A DNA stretch of 64,000 nt from Spiroplasma endosymbiont of Amphimallon solstitiale (lineage in GTDB: Bacteria; Bacillota_I; Bacilli_A; Mycoplasmatales; VBWQ01), in contig NZ_OZ034999.1 in assembly GCF_964030965.1 (NCBI RefSeq), positions 806,001 to 870,000 of the forward strand, written 5' to 3'. The position numbers were made by a program, and so were the translations under genes. The notes beneath the pieces are model-generated. The model was given only the letters and a program-made list of their open reading frames with translations. It was not told the origin of the DNA and ran no database searches. Shown piece by piece: positions 54,062 to 64,000 of this stretch. Positions within the stretch are counted from its first letter, which is position 1; every line of letters starts with the position of its first letter.

Positions 54062-55759
54062 ATGCCAATTGGTACAACTAGTACAGCAATACTTTTAAAC
54101 ATAAATAAACCAAAACATACTAGAACAAGTAACCAACAAGAAAATAAAAGTTTTTGATGAGAAATTTTAGAAATGATTGGTGTACAAGTAATAGCAGTAG
54201 CACTTGCTCCTTTTACTGGTGGTTTAAGTGAAAGTATAGCACTTGGATTAGGTGCAAGTGATTTTATTGCAAGTACTATTAATTTTGGTATTTATGCTAC
54301 AACTGATTTTACTATTAATCAAGTTTATGATTATTTAAAAGGAAATGTAACACCATTAAATACTTTTTTTAATATATTACCTGCATTTGTTGGAATTAAT
54401 AAAATTAGTCGTGGTTATCGTACTACTAAATTTATTAAGTTAGCACAAAAAACTAAAACATTAGAACAAATTGGTGTTAAAGAAGCAAAAAATTTACAAG
54501 AAATTATTAGTCAAGTAAGTGGAAAAGAAATTTTAACAGATAAAATCATTGGTAATAAACGTTATTTATTTAATTATAGTTTGGCACCTAATCGTGAAAC
54601 AATAACACAAAATTTAGGTTATGTTGCTGAAAAACAATTTAAAAATAATTTTAAATCTTTAAAATCACAACAAATAAAAGAATATTTATCATTACAAAAT
54701 ACATTAATAAAATTAAGTCCACAATTAACTCCAAAGTTTAAAATTAAAGATATTGAAAAAGCAAATAACTTTTTAAAAAAATATAATACTGAATTAAAAG
54801 AAGTATTAAAAATGAACCAACATGATTGATTAAATTTAGTTCATACAATACATACAGAGAATAGATATGGAAAAACTTTAATTTTAGATTTACAAAAAAT
54901 TCGTGCTAATGCTATTAAATTTAATTTTAAAAATAGTTCAATTCATAAAATTGTTTTAAATGCAAATAAAATTTTTAAGTATTTTGATATTAGATTTTAT
55001 TTAAAAAAAGGTTTAAATAAATTTTGAAAAGATACACCATATTTTGAAAAATTACGAGAAAGTATATATAAATTACAAGAAAAATTTGAAAAATTAGAAA
55101 AACAAGCATTTGAAAAAATTAATAAATTAAAAGAAAAAGCAACAGATTTATTTACTAGTGCAGAAAAAAGAGCAATTAAACATGCACAATTAATTCCACT
55201 AAATTCACCAGTATTTATGGGTTGTAAAATTCAACCTTTATCATTAGACAAATGTGCAATTACTATTTATCATCGTAATCCTAAGTATAAACCAATTACA
55301 GTTGTTGATAGTATTCTTAAAGCAAAAACTTTTGTTACTCAAATACATCCATTTCATTGATATCGTTGATATAGTGGTTGATACATTGGTTATGGTGTTA
55401 ATCGTAATAAATGATTAAAAGCAATAGCATTTGCTCCACCAGTGGTGCAACAAGTAATTAGAGATAGTTTTAAAGTATATAGAGAAATATTTAGAACTAT
55501 TAGAACTTATCATAAAGTAGTAAATGTTATTAATAATCCTATTGAAAATATTAATAAATCATTTAAAAGTGTTGGTTTAAAATTTTCAGTTAATACTTTA
55601 TTTGGTACTGGACTATTACATCATTTAGAAAAATTTGCATATAGTCAAGTTGTAGAAAAAGGTAAGAAAAAATTACAAAAAGAAATTATCCATATATCAC
55701 ATAGGAAAACTAAAACAAAAACTAAACATTATAAAAAAGCATTTTTTAAGGAATGATAA
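54062..55759 (+). CDS. Large phage structural protein
   Basis: 565 residues. An early hydrophobic, Gly-rich region (VIAVALAPFTGGLSESIALGLGASD), a long helical middle with Lys/Glu coiled coil (about 330-390), then an aromatic part (FHWYRWYSGWYIGYG) and a basic tail. Could be an internal virion or DNA-ejection protein; no family named. Confidence 0.5.
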
Positions 55760-55762
55760 ATT

Positions 55763-58114
55763 ATGATTAATAAACTTTGAACTGATGTCAGTCTTGAAAA
55801 TTATAATAACTGATATCCATTAACTGGAAAAATTACAGAAACTCCACCGCAATATATAAATACATGACCTAATGTAAAAGACTGATTTACAACTTTTGCT
55901 ATTCGCGCTCAAAATGATATTAATGCTTATCTTGATTTTATTTTATCTAAATTTCCTTTTGATAGTTTTAAAGATGAATTAATTAAAGAAACATTAAGAG
56001 ATATGGTTTATGTAATGGTTGAACATTGAGTATTTAATCGTACACCAATTGAATTTAATGTTGATGCTACTATTCAATTCAATAATGGTACATCATTTAA
56101 TGCAAGTAGTATTCCTACAATTAATGTTTGAGATTTAGCACCAAGTAGAATGAAAATATGAGCAAGATTAACAGAATTAAAACAAGTATTTTCAAATTAT
56201 AATCAAGATGAAATAGATATTGAAAAAATTGACTTAAAAGTATTTTATACTAGAAATCAAGTTGATGAATTAATTAAAGAACAAAAAGAATTTACATTAT
56301 CAAAACAAATAAAATTATATGATGATTTAGTTAATGATAACGAAAATGAGATATATAGGGGTCGTGTTACAAACTTTATAAATAAAGGTTATGTTGCAAC
56401 TGATTATGACCCAAAAACTGAAACAATGATTTTAGATTGACCTGATGAAATTGGTACATTACCACCAGAAGCATTACAAAATAATCCACAAATTGGTGAT
56501 TTTACTCATGCTGCGACTGCTGACTTTTCTGCTAAACAACAAAAAAGAATTACTACTAATGAAAATAGTATTAAATTATTAGAAAATAAAGTTGATATTA
56601 ATAAACAAAATATTGATGATATTAAAAATAATTGATTTAATATTGAAACTAGTCCTTTATGAAAAAAAGTTAAAAATGAAAATATTAAAACAGATATATG
56701 ATATATTATTGATTGAACATATTATTTTATCGATAGTAAACAACTTATTATAAGTAATAATAAATTAACTAAATCTAATATAAGAATTACTAATCATCAA
56801 ATAGAAAATAGACAAATAATAATTGAAAAAATTGATGTTAATATTGACAAAGTAATGTTATTATATGATGATAATTTAATAAAATTTATTGTTGCTAATA
56901 GCACAAAAAAGTATACACCAATAATTCATAATATATATCAATATCAAGGTACTGGAACACCAACTGAATTTATAGCAGAAGAAAATACTGAACGTGATTA
57001 TTATACAAAACTAGAAACTAATAATTTATTAGATAAAAAACAAGATAAATTATCTTTAATTAAAGAAGATATTACTTATAAAGTTTTACAATATAGAGAA
57101 TTAGGAACTGGTTTATTTACGGGTGATTTAGATATTCCACCAACTAAATTTATTAAACAATGAATTAAAGATAGTGGTGGTGGAGTTGACCCAACTAAAT
57201 ATTATACAAAACCAGAAATTGATAAAAAATTAGAAGATGTAAAGTCACAATTCCCTATTGCATTTCAATTGAATGCTGTAAGTCAAGAAATCCCTAATTT
57301 AGAAACTATTAATAAAACTGTTGCTGGTGCTATTAATGAAAATAAAGCAAATATTGATAAAAAACAAGATAAAGAAATATGAAAAGTAATAAGTAAAAGT
57401 AAAAATAATCGTGAATGAGATACGTTTGAAATTAATTTTAATACTGTATATAGAGTAATTATAACATTAGATGAATTACCAGTAAATCAAGCAAATATAA
57501 AGCATAAAGTAGAATTTAAAACTGGTAATTATTTAGGTGGAGATTATTTACTTGCAAAATTTAAAATTAAAGATGAAGATGTAATATTAACTTTAACTGT
57601 TAGAGAAAGTAGTTTTAATTGTAGTTTATATTTAAAAGGTGGAGATATTAATTATGGTGCTATTCTTTCATTAGAAGAATTACAAAATACAATTAAAGTT
57701 GATGTTACACCAAAAATAAAAATTAATTCAAAAAGTTTAGAAACAAATGAAGTTGAAGAAAATTGTTGAGATATTGAATTACCAGATAATCCAACACCAA
57801 GTCCAAATAATCAACAATGAAAAGATGTAGGAACAAGAGAAAAAAATAAATGAGATAATTGACAAATTACTTATGATTTTATAGTTAATAAACATTATAG
57901 AGTTTATTATTCTTGAAGTATATATAATCCAGTTTATACTATTCAAGAATTTATTATAACGGATAACAAAATTGCTGGTGTACCAATACAAACCTTTAAT
58001 GATAGTGTTAATATAGTAATTTTATCAGTTCAACATGCAAAATTGATTACTATTTATAGTGGAAAAGGTAATTTAAAAGGTAATGTATGAAAATTAGAAG
58101 AATTACAGGAATAA
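55763..58114 (+). CDS. Tail-fibre / receptor-binding-like protein
   Basis: 783 residues, the largest of the phage. Repeated YYTKLETNNLLDKKQDK and YYTKPEIDKKL motifs are the usual hinge sequences of phage fibre and baseplate proteins; several beta-rich domains with WKDVGTREKNKW-type ends follow. Likely binds the spiroplasma surface. Confidence 0.68.
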
Positions 58115-58118
58115 TATT

Positions 58119-58241
58119 ATGTTTTTTAAAATTATAAAAATTATTTTAGGTTTAATTGGAGTAATTCTATCATCAGCAACTGCTGGTTTAATTATATTCA
58201 TTATTGTAAAAATTATATTAAAAATTAATCAAATATTTTAA
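58119..58241 (+). CDS. 40-residue phage membrane protein
   Basis: KIIKIILGLIGVILSSATAGLI and a second hydrophobic half: nearly all membrane helix. Possible holin-like or minor virion membrane peptide. Confidence 0.48.
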   Translation: MFFKIIKIILGLIGVILSSATAGLIIFIIVKIILKINQIF

Positions 58242-58259
58242 AGAAAGGTGGTGAATATT

Positions 58260-59507
58260 ATGCTAAGTTTATTTAAAAGAAAAGAAAAAAATAATATTAA
58301 TGATAATCAAAGTGAAAAATTAAAATTTTTAACTAATAAAAATAAAAGTACACATGCTTCTATTTTAAATTATTTTGGTTTTAATGATTTTAACCATGAA
58401 ACTTATTTTACTGATTTTGTAGCAGAAAATAATGCTAATTTATATAATGCTCCATTAGAAATTAATAATGAAACCATTAAACAATATTTAATTCAACAAG
58501 AATTTTATAGAAAAAATTGAAATTCTATTTTTAAATTAAGTAAATTAGGAATTAGTGGTTATTTAATTTATATTGCAAATGATAATTTATATTTTCAAGT
58601 AGTTGATATACAACAAAGAGTTTATGATATTACTGGTAAATTAATTGAATGTACTATTTTTTATGATAGTTATCAACAAAATGCACAAACTGTAAGATTA
58701 TTTGAAGTTTATACATTAAATAATGAACAAGTAACAATTAATCGTGCAATTTATAGTATTAGTGATAATAAAAAACAATTTCCATTAGATTTTAAATCAT
58801 ACATTAATAATCCTAATTTATCACAAGAACAAACATTAAACATTAACTATATACCAATAGCAATTATGAGAAATAAAGCAAATGAACAAGCAGATTGTGA
58901 TAAAGTAATGGATAAAATTAAAGCATTAGATGTTATTTATGAACAAATTGTTTTAGATACTATTTTAAACTCACCTAAATTTATATTTAGTCAAACTTAT
59001 GGTAATGTTCAATCAGCATTAGAAGAAGCAGTAAGAACTTTGGTTACTAAAAACTACATATTTAAAAGTGGTGGAGATAATAATGAACAAAACGAAAATA
59101 TCAATATGACAAATAGTAATTTTAAAGGTAAAAATTTAACTGATATATATGATTGAAATGTTAATGAAATATTTAAACGTTGTGGTATTCATATACCAAG
59201 TCAAAAGAAATCTGCACAACAATCAGTTCCCGAAAGTACAGCAGTTAATATTTCAACTATTAATTATATTGAACAAAAATTATGACAATTTAATATTGAT
59301 ATTCTTAAATTTATTCAAATATTAGTGAAAATTGATAAAGATTTATTAAATAGTAAAACATTTAATATTAATGATGAACAAGAAATTAATAATTTAACAG
59401 TTAAATTAAAATTATTTAATCCCGAAAATAACCAATTAATAGGAGATAACAATGGAAAACAACAACAAACCACAAACGAAGTTTCCACAGAAACAGAAGC
59501 AAACTAA
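58260..59507 (+). CDS. Portal / upper-collar-like phage protein
   Basis: 415 residues. Starts LSLFKRKEKN, a usual portal opening; middle has YLIYIANDNLYFQVVDIQQRVYDI and a long helix (VMDKIKALDVIYEQIVLDTIL), tail Gln/Thr-rich. ATG 58260 follows AAAGGTGGTG. Portal is inference by size and pattern. The 3' end overlaps the next gene by 56 bases. Confidence 0.52.
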
Positions 59508-61476
59508 ACTTAATCAAGCAGAAGTAGAAAATGATTATTTAATTGATAATATTCCATATGATTTTACTAATATGATGGGTGCTACTAGTGACCCAGATAT
59601 TAATAGAGCATACGATGAATTTAAAAAAAGAACAATTTATATTTATGAAATTGAGCGTTTATTTAAAAATAATGAAAATAATAGTTTAAGATTTTCAGCA
59701 AATACTATTAAAATAGGTTTTATTGATATTGATAAAGTATTAAAAACTACTGCTGCTGAAACATCAGACTTTACTATGCAATTAAATCAAAGAGCAAGTA
59801 CTAATATTAATGATAATACAATTGAATATAGTATGACTGATATTAAAAATTTAATATTTCAAGAAATAAATTTATTAAATCAATTTAAGTTATATGCAGT
59901 ATCTATTAATGAACCATTAACTGAAAATAATATTGATAATTTATATATCATTAATAACTATTCACAACCTTATCAAAATCCAAAAACAAGAAGTACTAAA
60001 AGTATTACTATTATTAAAATTAAAGATTTTAAAACAAGAGATGGTTATCCAATTATTATTAAATTACAAAAACCATTAGATAAAGATACAAAAGTAATTG
60101 GTTTAAAAATTAAAGCCCCTAGAAGCATGATTTTTGGCAATATAAAGGTACTTGGTGAAGTTGACAATATGGAAGTATACCCAAAGTTATTTGTTAAAGA
60201 TAAGATAGCATTTCCGTTGTTATCAATGCCTATTGAAACTCAACCAAAAGTTAGAATATTACAACAATGATTTAGTGAACAAATATTACCTTGAAATCTT
60301 GCAAAACAATTCATAGGACAAGAAAAATCAGTTTTAGATTTAATTGCTATTGGTGGTGGTAAAGAAACAAGAAAAGAAATTTTTAATAATGCAAGAGTAA
60401 CACATGCTTGATTAGGTTATGAAATGGGTACTGTTTGAAATGGTCAGTGACCATTGAAAAAACAAAAAGAATTAAAAGACAAAGAAGTTTGAAATTTTCC
60501 GGGTGAAAGCCAATTTTATCAATATGTTGCAACTAATAACAGATTTGATGATATAGAAATTGAAATTAAAGACGCACCAACAGTTGATAGTTTACAACAA
60601 GTATTATTAGATATGCTAACTTATACATATAATTACAATAGAAATTTTAATGGTGCATCTTTAATAACTCCCCCAAATGAAATGGATATACTACGAGCAA
60701 AATTTGAAAATCAAAAACTAGATGAAGTAATTAGTAATTTGTTTAAACAGTGAAAACTAGATTATCCAAATTATATTAGTTTATCACAAGTGCAAATATT
60801 AAAACAAATAGTAATTATGTTATCAAATAATATTTATTCTAATATGTCTATTAATAAAGGTTTAAATGATGATAATAAAATACTTTTTCCTTATTATTTT
60901 GAATTAAAATCAAATCCAATACATACTAATAAAGATGAAATTTGACAATTTAAAGATGCAAAAGTAATATTAAAATCTAATTATTTTGATTTTACAGATA
61001 TTAATAATATTAAATTAAAAAATAATGATATTAGTCAAAATGAATTATTTAAGTTAGATGATAACCAATTTAATTGATTATCTATTACAAACGAATTAGA
61101 AAGTAATAATATACCTTCATTAATTCCTGCTGATTGAACACTAGGTAATGGTGAATATGGTAAATATTTTACAAGAGTAATCATTAGTAATAATAAAATT
61201 GAAAATGCTTTAAGTTTATATGGTTCAAATAAATCTCAATTATTTTCTAAATTAGAATTTTATAAAGAAGTTTCACAAATTGATGATAATAGTGAATTTG
61301 AATTACAAATTGAAAATCCGATTAATAACTTAAATCGGATTGAAATTAGTGGCATATTTGGTGCTGGAAATTATGATTTAATTTTAATGACTGATAAACA
61401 AGAAATAAAATTAACCAATATTAATTTATTTGATAAATATAATGAAAATATTTCTTATATTAATTTAGAAATTTAA
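59452..61476 (+). CDS. Large phage structural protein
   Basis: 674 residues, mixed. A Gln/Lys-rich start, then KDFKTRDGYPIIIKLQKPL, then a helical middle (FSEQILPWNLAKQFIGQEKSVLDLIAIGGG) and a beta-rich end. Perhaps a collar or tail-knob protein. ATG 59452 overlaps the portal-like gene. Confidence 0.48.
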
Positions 61477-61478
61477 AA

Positions 61479-61760
61479 TTATTTATAAAAATATCCATCA
61501 GGATATTTACCATCTCATTTTATATCATCTTGATTTTTTGGATTAACTCCAAAATATAATTCTATTTTATATTTATCATTTCTTTTATGTTCCCAAATAA
61601 TTGCCCCCCCCCTATGTTCTTCATAAAAATGGTCTAAATATTTTGTTAATCCATTAGTTTGATAATATGCAACTGCACCTAATATTAAACCGGTAGAACC
61701 AGTTATTACAGCAAATGATAATGCTATTTTTTGAAAATTTGTTTTTATTCATGTTTTCAT
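61479..61760 (-). CDS. Membrane-anchored protein on the opposite strand (possible lysogenic-conversion gene)
   Basis: 93 residues. N-terminal helix (IALSFAVITGSTGLILGAVAYY), outward part EEHRGGAIIWEHKRNDKYK. It is the only reversed gene of the phage, next to the transposase, and has its own GGAGTAATTT ribosome site: the place and layout of a gene expressed in the lysogen. The HRGGA codons contain a run of nine G, very odd in so AT-rich a genome. Confidence 0.6.
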
Positions 61761-61846
61761 ATTAAATTACTCCTTTTTTTCTTAATTTCACTTTTAAATT
61801 GTACTATTTTCTATTATTTTTACAAGTATGCTTTTAAATGCAAAAT

Positions 61847-61867
61847 AACGCCTAAATTAAAGGCGTT
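61847..61867. terminator. Hairpin between the reversed gene and the transposase gene
   Basis: AACGCCT / AGGCGTT, 7-base loop, T-rich right side. It stands ahead of both divergent genes. Flanking 61868-62057 is AT-rich and holds the transposase leader, with nothing else seen. Confidence 0.55.
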
Positions 61868-62057
61868 TATTTTATAATACCTATACTATTAATTATATTG
61901 AAATTGTTTATTATATTTTAAATATGAAAGTCGTTTTTTAAAAAGTTTTGATTTAATTTTAAATTACACTTATATATGTTTATAATAAAAAAGTAAATTA
62001 ATTTTTTAAATATATTTACAATAAATTTAAAATTTAAAAAAAGTTAGGAGAAAAAAT

Positions 62058-63347
62058 ATGAGTTTTAATTATTTATGAACTTTAAAAGAAGCAACAAAAA
62101 GAATGTATCAATCATTTAGAGATGATGTAAAAAATCAATGAGAAAAAACCTTTAATTTTGTAGAAAAGTAATGATACATGATAAAGTGTTATTTTTAGAG
62201 AATTTTTACACTAAATAATGTTACTTTTAACAAATTTTTAATTAAAAATAATATTTTAAGTGTAAATTGATGAATAATTTTTGATCATCCATACTTTTCT
62301 ACATAATTAAAAGAAAAAACAGATTGAAGAATCTTAAAAGAAAGAGATAGAAAATATATCCCCGTTAAAATTAAAACAAGAACTAGAAATACTATCAATG
62401 GTCTTGTTACTTATAAATGTCGTGATTATAAATATTATGATGAACAATTAAAAAAATGAGTTCCTATTTGTTTATTAGATGAAAAATTGCAATTACCTAA
62501 ATACAAAAGGACTTGTCAAGATATCAAAAATAATGTTATTGAACATTTTGCAGATGGAAAAAGGTATATTGACATTTTACATACTATGAAACAAACAAAA
62601 TTTAGCACAACAAGTATTAGTAGATTATTTCAAGAATATCAAGTTAGTAAATTAGATGTTCCTAAAATAAAATTAGAACCAAATCAATTTATTTATATTA
62701 GTATTGATGATGGACATCGAAAGTTTTGAAAATTTAAACGAAATTCTGGTAAATATTCAATTCGTTTAGTGTTATTTTGTACAGATAATGTTAATCATAA
62801 ATTAGTTAATAAAAGAGTAGATGTAATAATAAGACCAACAAAAACTAAAATTGGAGTTCAAAAAACTGCTGAATTTATTTTAGAACAAGGAAATAGATTT
62901 TTTGAAAATTTTGACCAAGCAAAAATCATTATTTGTGGAGATAGTGCAGAATGAATTAAAGATGTTGCTAATTATTTAGATGCACAATTTGTTTTAGATA
63001 AATTCCATTTAGTTAAAAAGTTGTATGTAGGAATTATTGCTGGAAACAAAGGAAAATATTTTGAAGAATATAATACTTGTAGAAACTTTATTGAAAATGG
63101 TCAATATGATGAATTAATAAAGTATATGAATGAAATATTAAAAAATCATAAAAAATTAAAAAAACAATATTTTAAAAATAATAAACAAGGAATTGAAAAT
63201 CAAGGTGCAAAATGAAATATTGGTACTTTTGCTGAAAGTAATATTTGATATATTTTAAAAGAAATGCTTGGTAATAGAACATATAGCATAGATATTTATA
63301 TTAAAATGGTTATTTTTAAATGTAATCTTGTGAATTCTAAAACATAA
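62058..63347 (+). pseudogene. ISLre2/UPF0236-family transposase gene of element B, carrying a MITE
   Basis: UPF0236 signature parts: CPLCLLDEKL-type region replaced here by VPICLLDEKLQLPKYKR, then FIYISIDDGHRKF, KIIICGDSAEWIKDVANYL and FVLDKFHLVKKL, the DDE-type core of ISLre2 enzymes. AGGAG 7 bases ahead of ATG 62058. It lies just inside the right end of the element and has no left terminal repeat of its own, so its partner end is the left end of the whole phage. A MITE is inserted near its start. Confidence 0.75.
62150..62312 (+). repeat. 163-bp MITE, copy 7
   Basis: Perfect 8-bp target duplication GAAAAAAC at 62142-62149 and 62313-62320. Inside the transposase gene of element B. Confidence 0.93.
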
Positions 63348-63588
63348 TCAAAATTTTTATTTTTATTAAAATATTAAAAACTTATTAATTAAAAGTTAAT
63401 AAGAATTTTTGTTGTGTATTTATATTAAATTTTCTTATTGATTTTTTAATATTTGTATTTTAATTGAAATTAATTTAATTTAGTAGTAATATTTACTTAC
63501 AATTGCATATAATTACAATTATTTCTTGTCTATAATTTAAAAGAAATGTTTAAAAAGTAATTATATCCTCCGTTTTTGTTACCGTCCC
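63348..63588. other. Right end region of element B
   Basis: 240 AT-rich bases without a gene. Holds a hairpin (CTTATTAA / TTAATAAG near 63388-63409) and, at the end, the inverted terminal repeat. Confidence 0.6.
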
Positions 63589-63707
63589 TATGAAATGTTT
63601 AGAAATAATAGTTAATAATTTAACTAAAAATAAGGAGAAATAAATAATTTTAGAATTAATATCTTTAATAGAAGATTATAAAGATTATAAAGACTGTAAT
63701 TTTTATA

Positions 63708-64000
63708 GGCAATGTTTAGTAATCTGTGTAACTTACAAAAATAACTATGTTTAATTAATTCTAGTAAATATAATTAAATGACTAGAAAGAGTGAGTTACA
63801 GATGGCTAAAAAACAAAATATTAATAATAATGATCCAATATCAAAAGCAGTAGATTTATTATTAGAAAATACTGAAGATTTAACAACAGTTTTTAAAGAA
63901 GGGGGTTTATATAAAGAATTAACAAAACGTTTAGTTGAAAAAATGTTGAATTCTGAAATGCAAAATTATTTAGGATATGAAAAAAATCAACATAGTAATA
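63708..64000 (+). mobile_element. IS256 copy 4, right part outside window
   Basis: Left end GGCAATGTTTAGTAATCTGT, in the part of element A that resumes after element B. Its transposase starts at 63802 and runs off the window. Confidence 0.9.

Larger units (their letters stand above)
46341..63588 (+). mobile_element. Phage-like element B: tailed-phage genome with ISLre2-type transposase and transposon ends
   Basis: 17,248 bp. Left end GGGAGGTTCCCAAAAACATA, right end (read inward) GGGACGGTAACAAAAACGGA, so the inverted repeats match at 17 of the first 23 places. Perfect 9-bp target duplication TATGAAATG (46332-46340 and 63589-63597) within a gene of element A. Parts in order: RNA block, about ten small early genes, scaffold-like and capsid genes, large structural genes, tail-fibre-like gene, portal-like gene, a reversed membrane-protein gene, transposase. 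It looks whole from end to end; two insertions are visible (IS256 and a MITE). Young, since ends and duplication are perfect. Confidence 0.82.
40840..64000 (+). mobile_element. Phage-like element A (tailed-phage type, transposon-like ends), right end outside window
   Basis: Left end GGGAGGTTGCCAAAAAAGTA, close to the left end of element B. Only early-region parts are visible: a structured non-coding block, small basic and Cys-rich proteins, a RuvC-like gene and an SSB-like gene. Element B sits inside one of its small Cys-rich genes, with A resuming at 63598. A also holds IS256 (43015-44388), IS30 with a MITE (45016-46247) and, near the window end, another IS256. Broken, by at least four insertions and at least one rearrangement. 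The small sequence differences from B suggest a related but separate, older insertion. Confidence 0.8.

Overview
The window is from a Spiroplasma-type mollicute. The DNA is very AT-rich, all the housekeeping genes read through only if UGA is tryptophan (code 4), and the cargo is typical of the genus: lipoproteins with a VAC or IAC lipobox, a BspA/DUF285 protein, an MSC_0882-like membrane protein, IS30 copies and prophage DNA. I cannot name the species; a heritable arthropod symbiont is a guess from the load of mobile elements and broken genes.

Host backbone: a DUF2779 nuclease overlapping fmt, then an ECF-type membrane protein (1-3.7 kb); lepA (10.8-12.6 kb); lgt and two membrane proteins (15.7-18.3 kb); topA-truB-ribF (24.7-28.5 kb), with truB and ribF overlapping; a choline-kinase-like gene, a CobA/BtuR-like ATPase and an RdgB/HAM1 pyrophosphatase (29-31 kb); a lipoprotein, a CNNM/CorC-type transporter and a secreted zinc metalloprotease (37.3-40.5 kb). 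Between these lie decaying surface-protein genes: a lipoprotein split by two MITEs, a fossil lipoprotein with an ETX/MTX2-like part, a chimeric DUF285 gene, a beta-propeller pseudogene, and two genes built from an 8-residue repeat (FTxEQIQA type).

Mobile DNA: seven IS30 copies (1061 bp when complete), four IS256 copies (1374 bp, 8-bp target duplications), one IS1595-type element (1141 bp, 8-bp duplication), one IS5-type element, and seven copies of a 163-bp MITE that shares its ends and its 8-bp target duplication with the IS1595-type element. At 31.7-37.0 kb an octapeptide-repeat gene holds an IS5 copy that holds an IS30, which holds a second IS30, which holds an IS256: five levels.

Phage region: from 40840 to beyond the window end lies a tailed-phage-like element (A). 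A second, related, nearly complete element (B, 46341-63588, 17,248 bp) sits inside one of A's genes. B has imperfect inverted terminal repeats (GGGAGGTTCCCAAAAACATA on the left), a perfect 9-bp target duplication (TATGAAATG), and an ISLre2/UPF0236-type transposase gene as its last gene. No integrase is recognisable. The whole phage therefore looks as if it moves as a transposon using an ISLre2-type enzyme. The left ends of A and B both carry a conserved non-coding block with hairpins that differ by compensatory base changes, so a structured phage RNA is likely. Together with the MITE/IS1595 pair these are the most interesting signals in the window.
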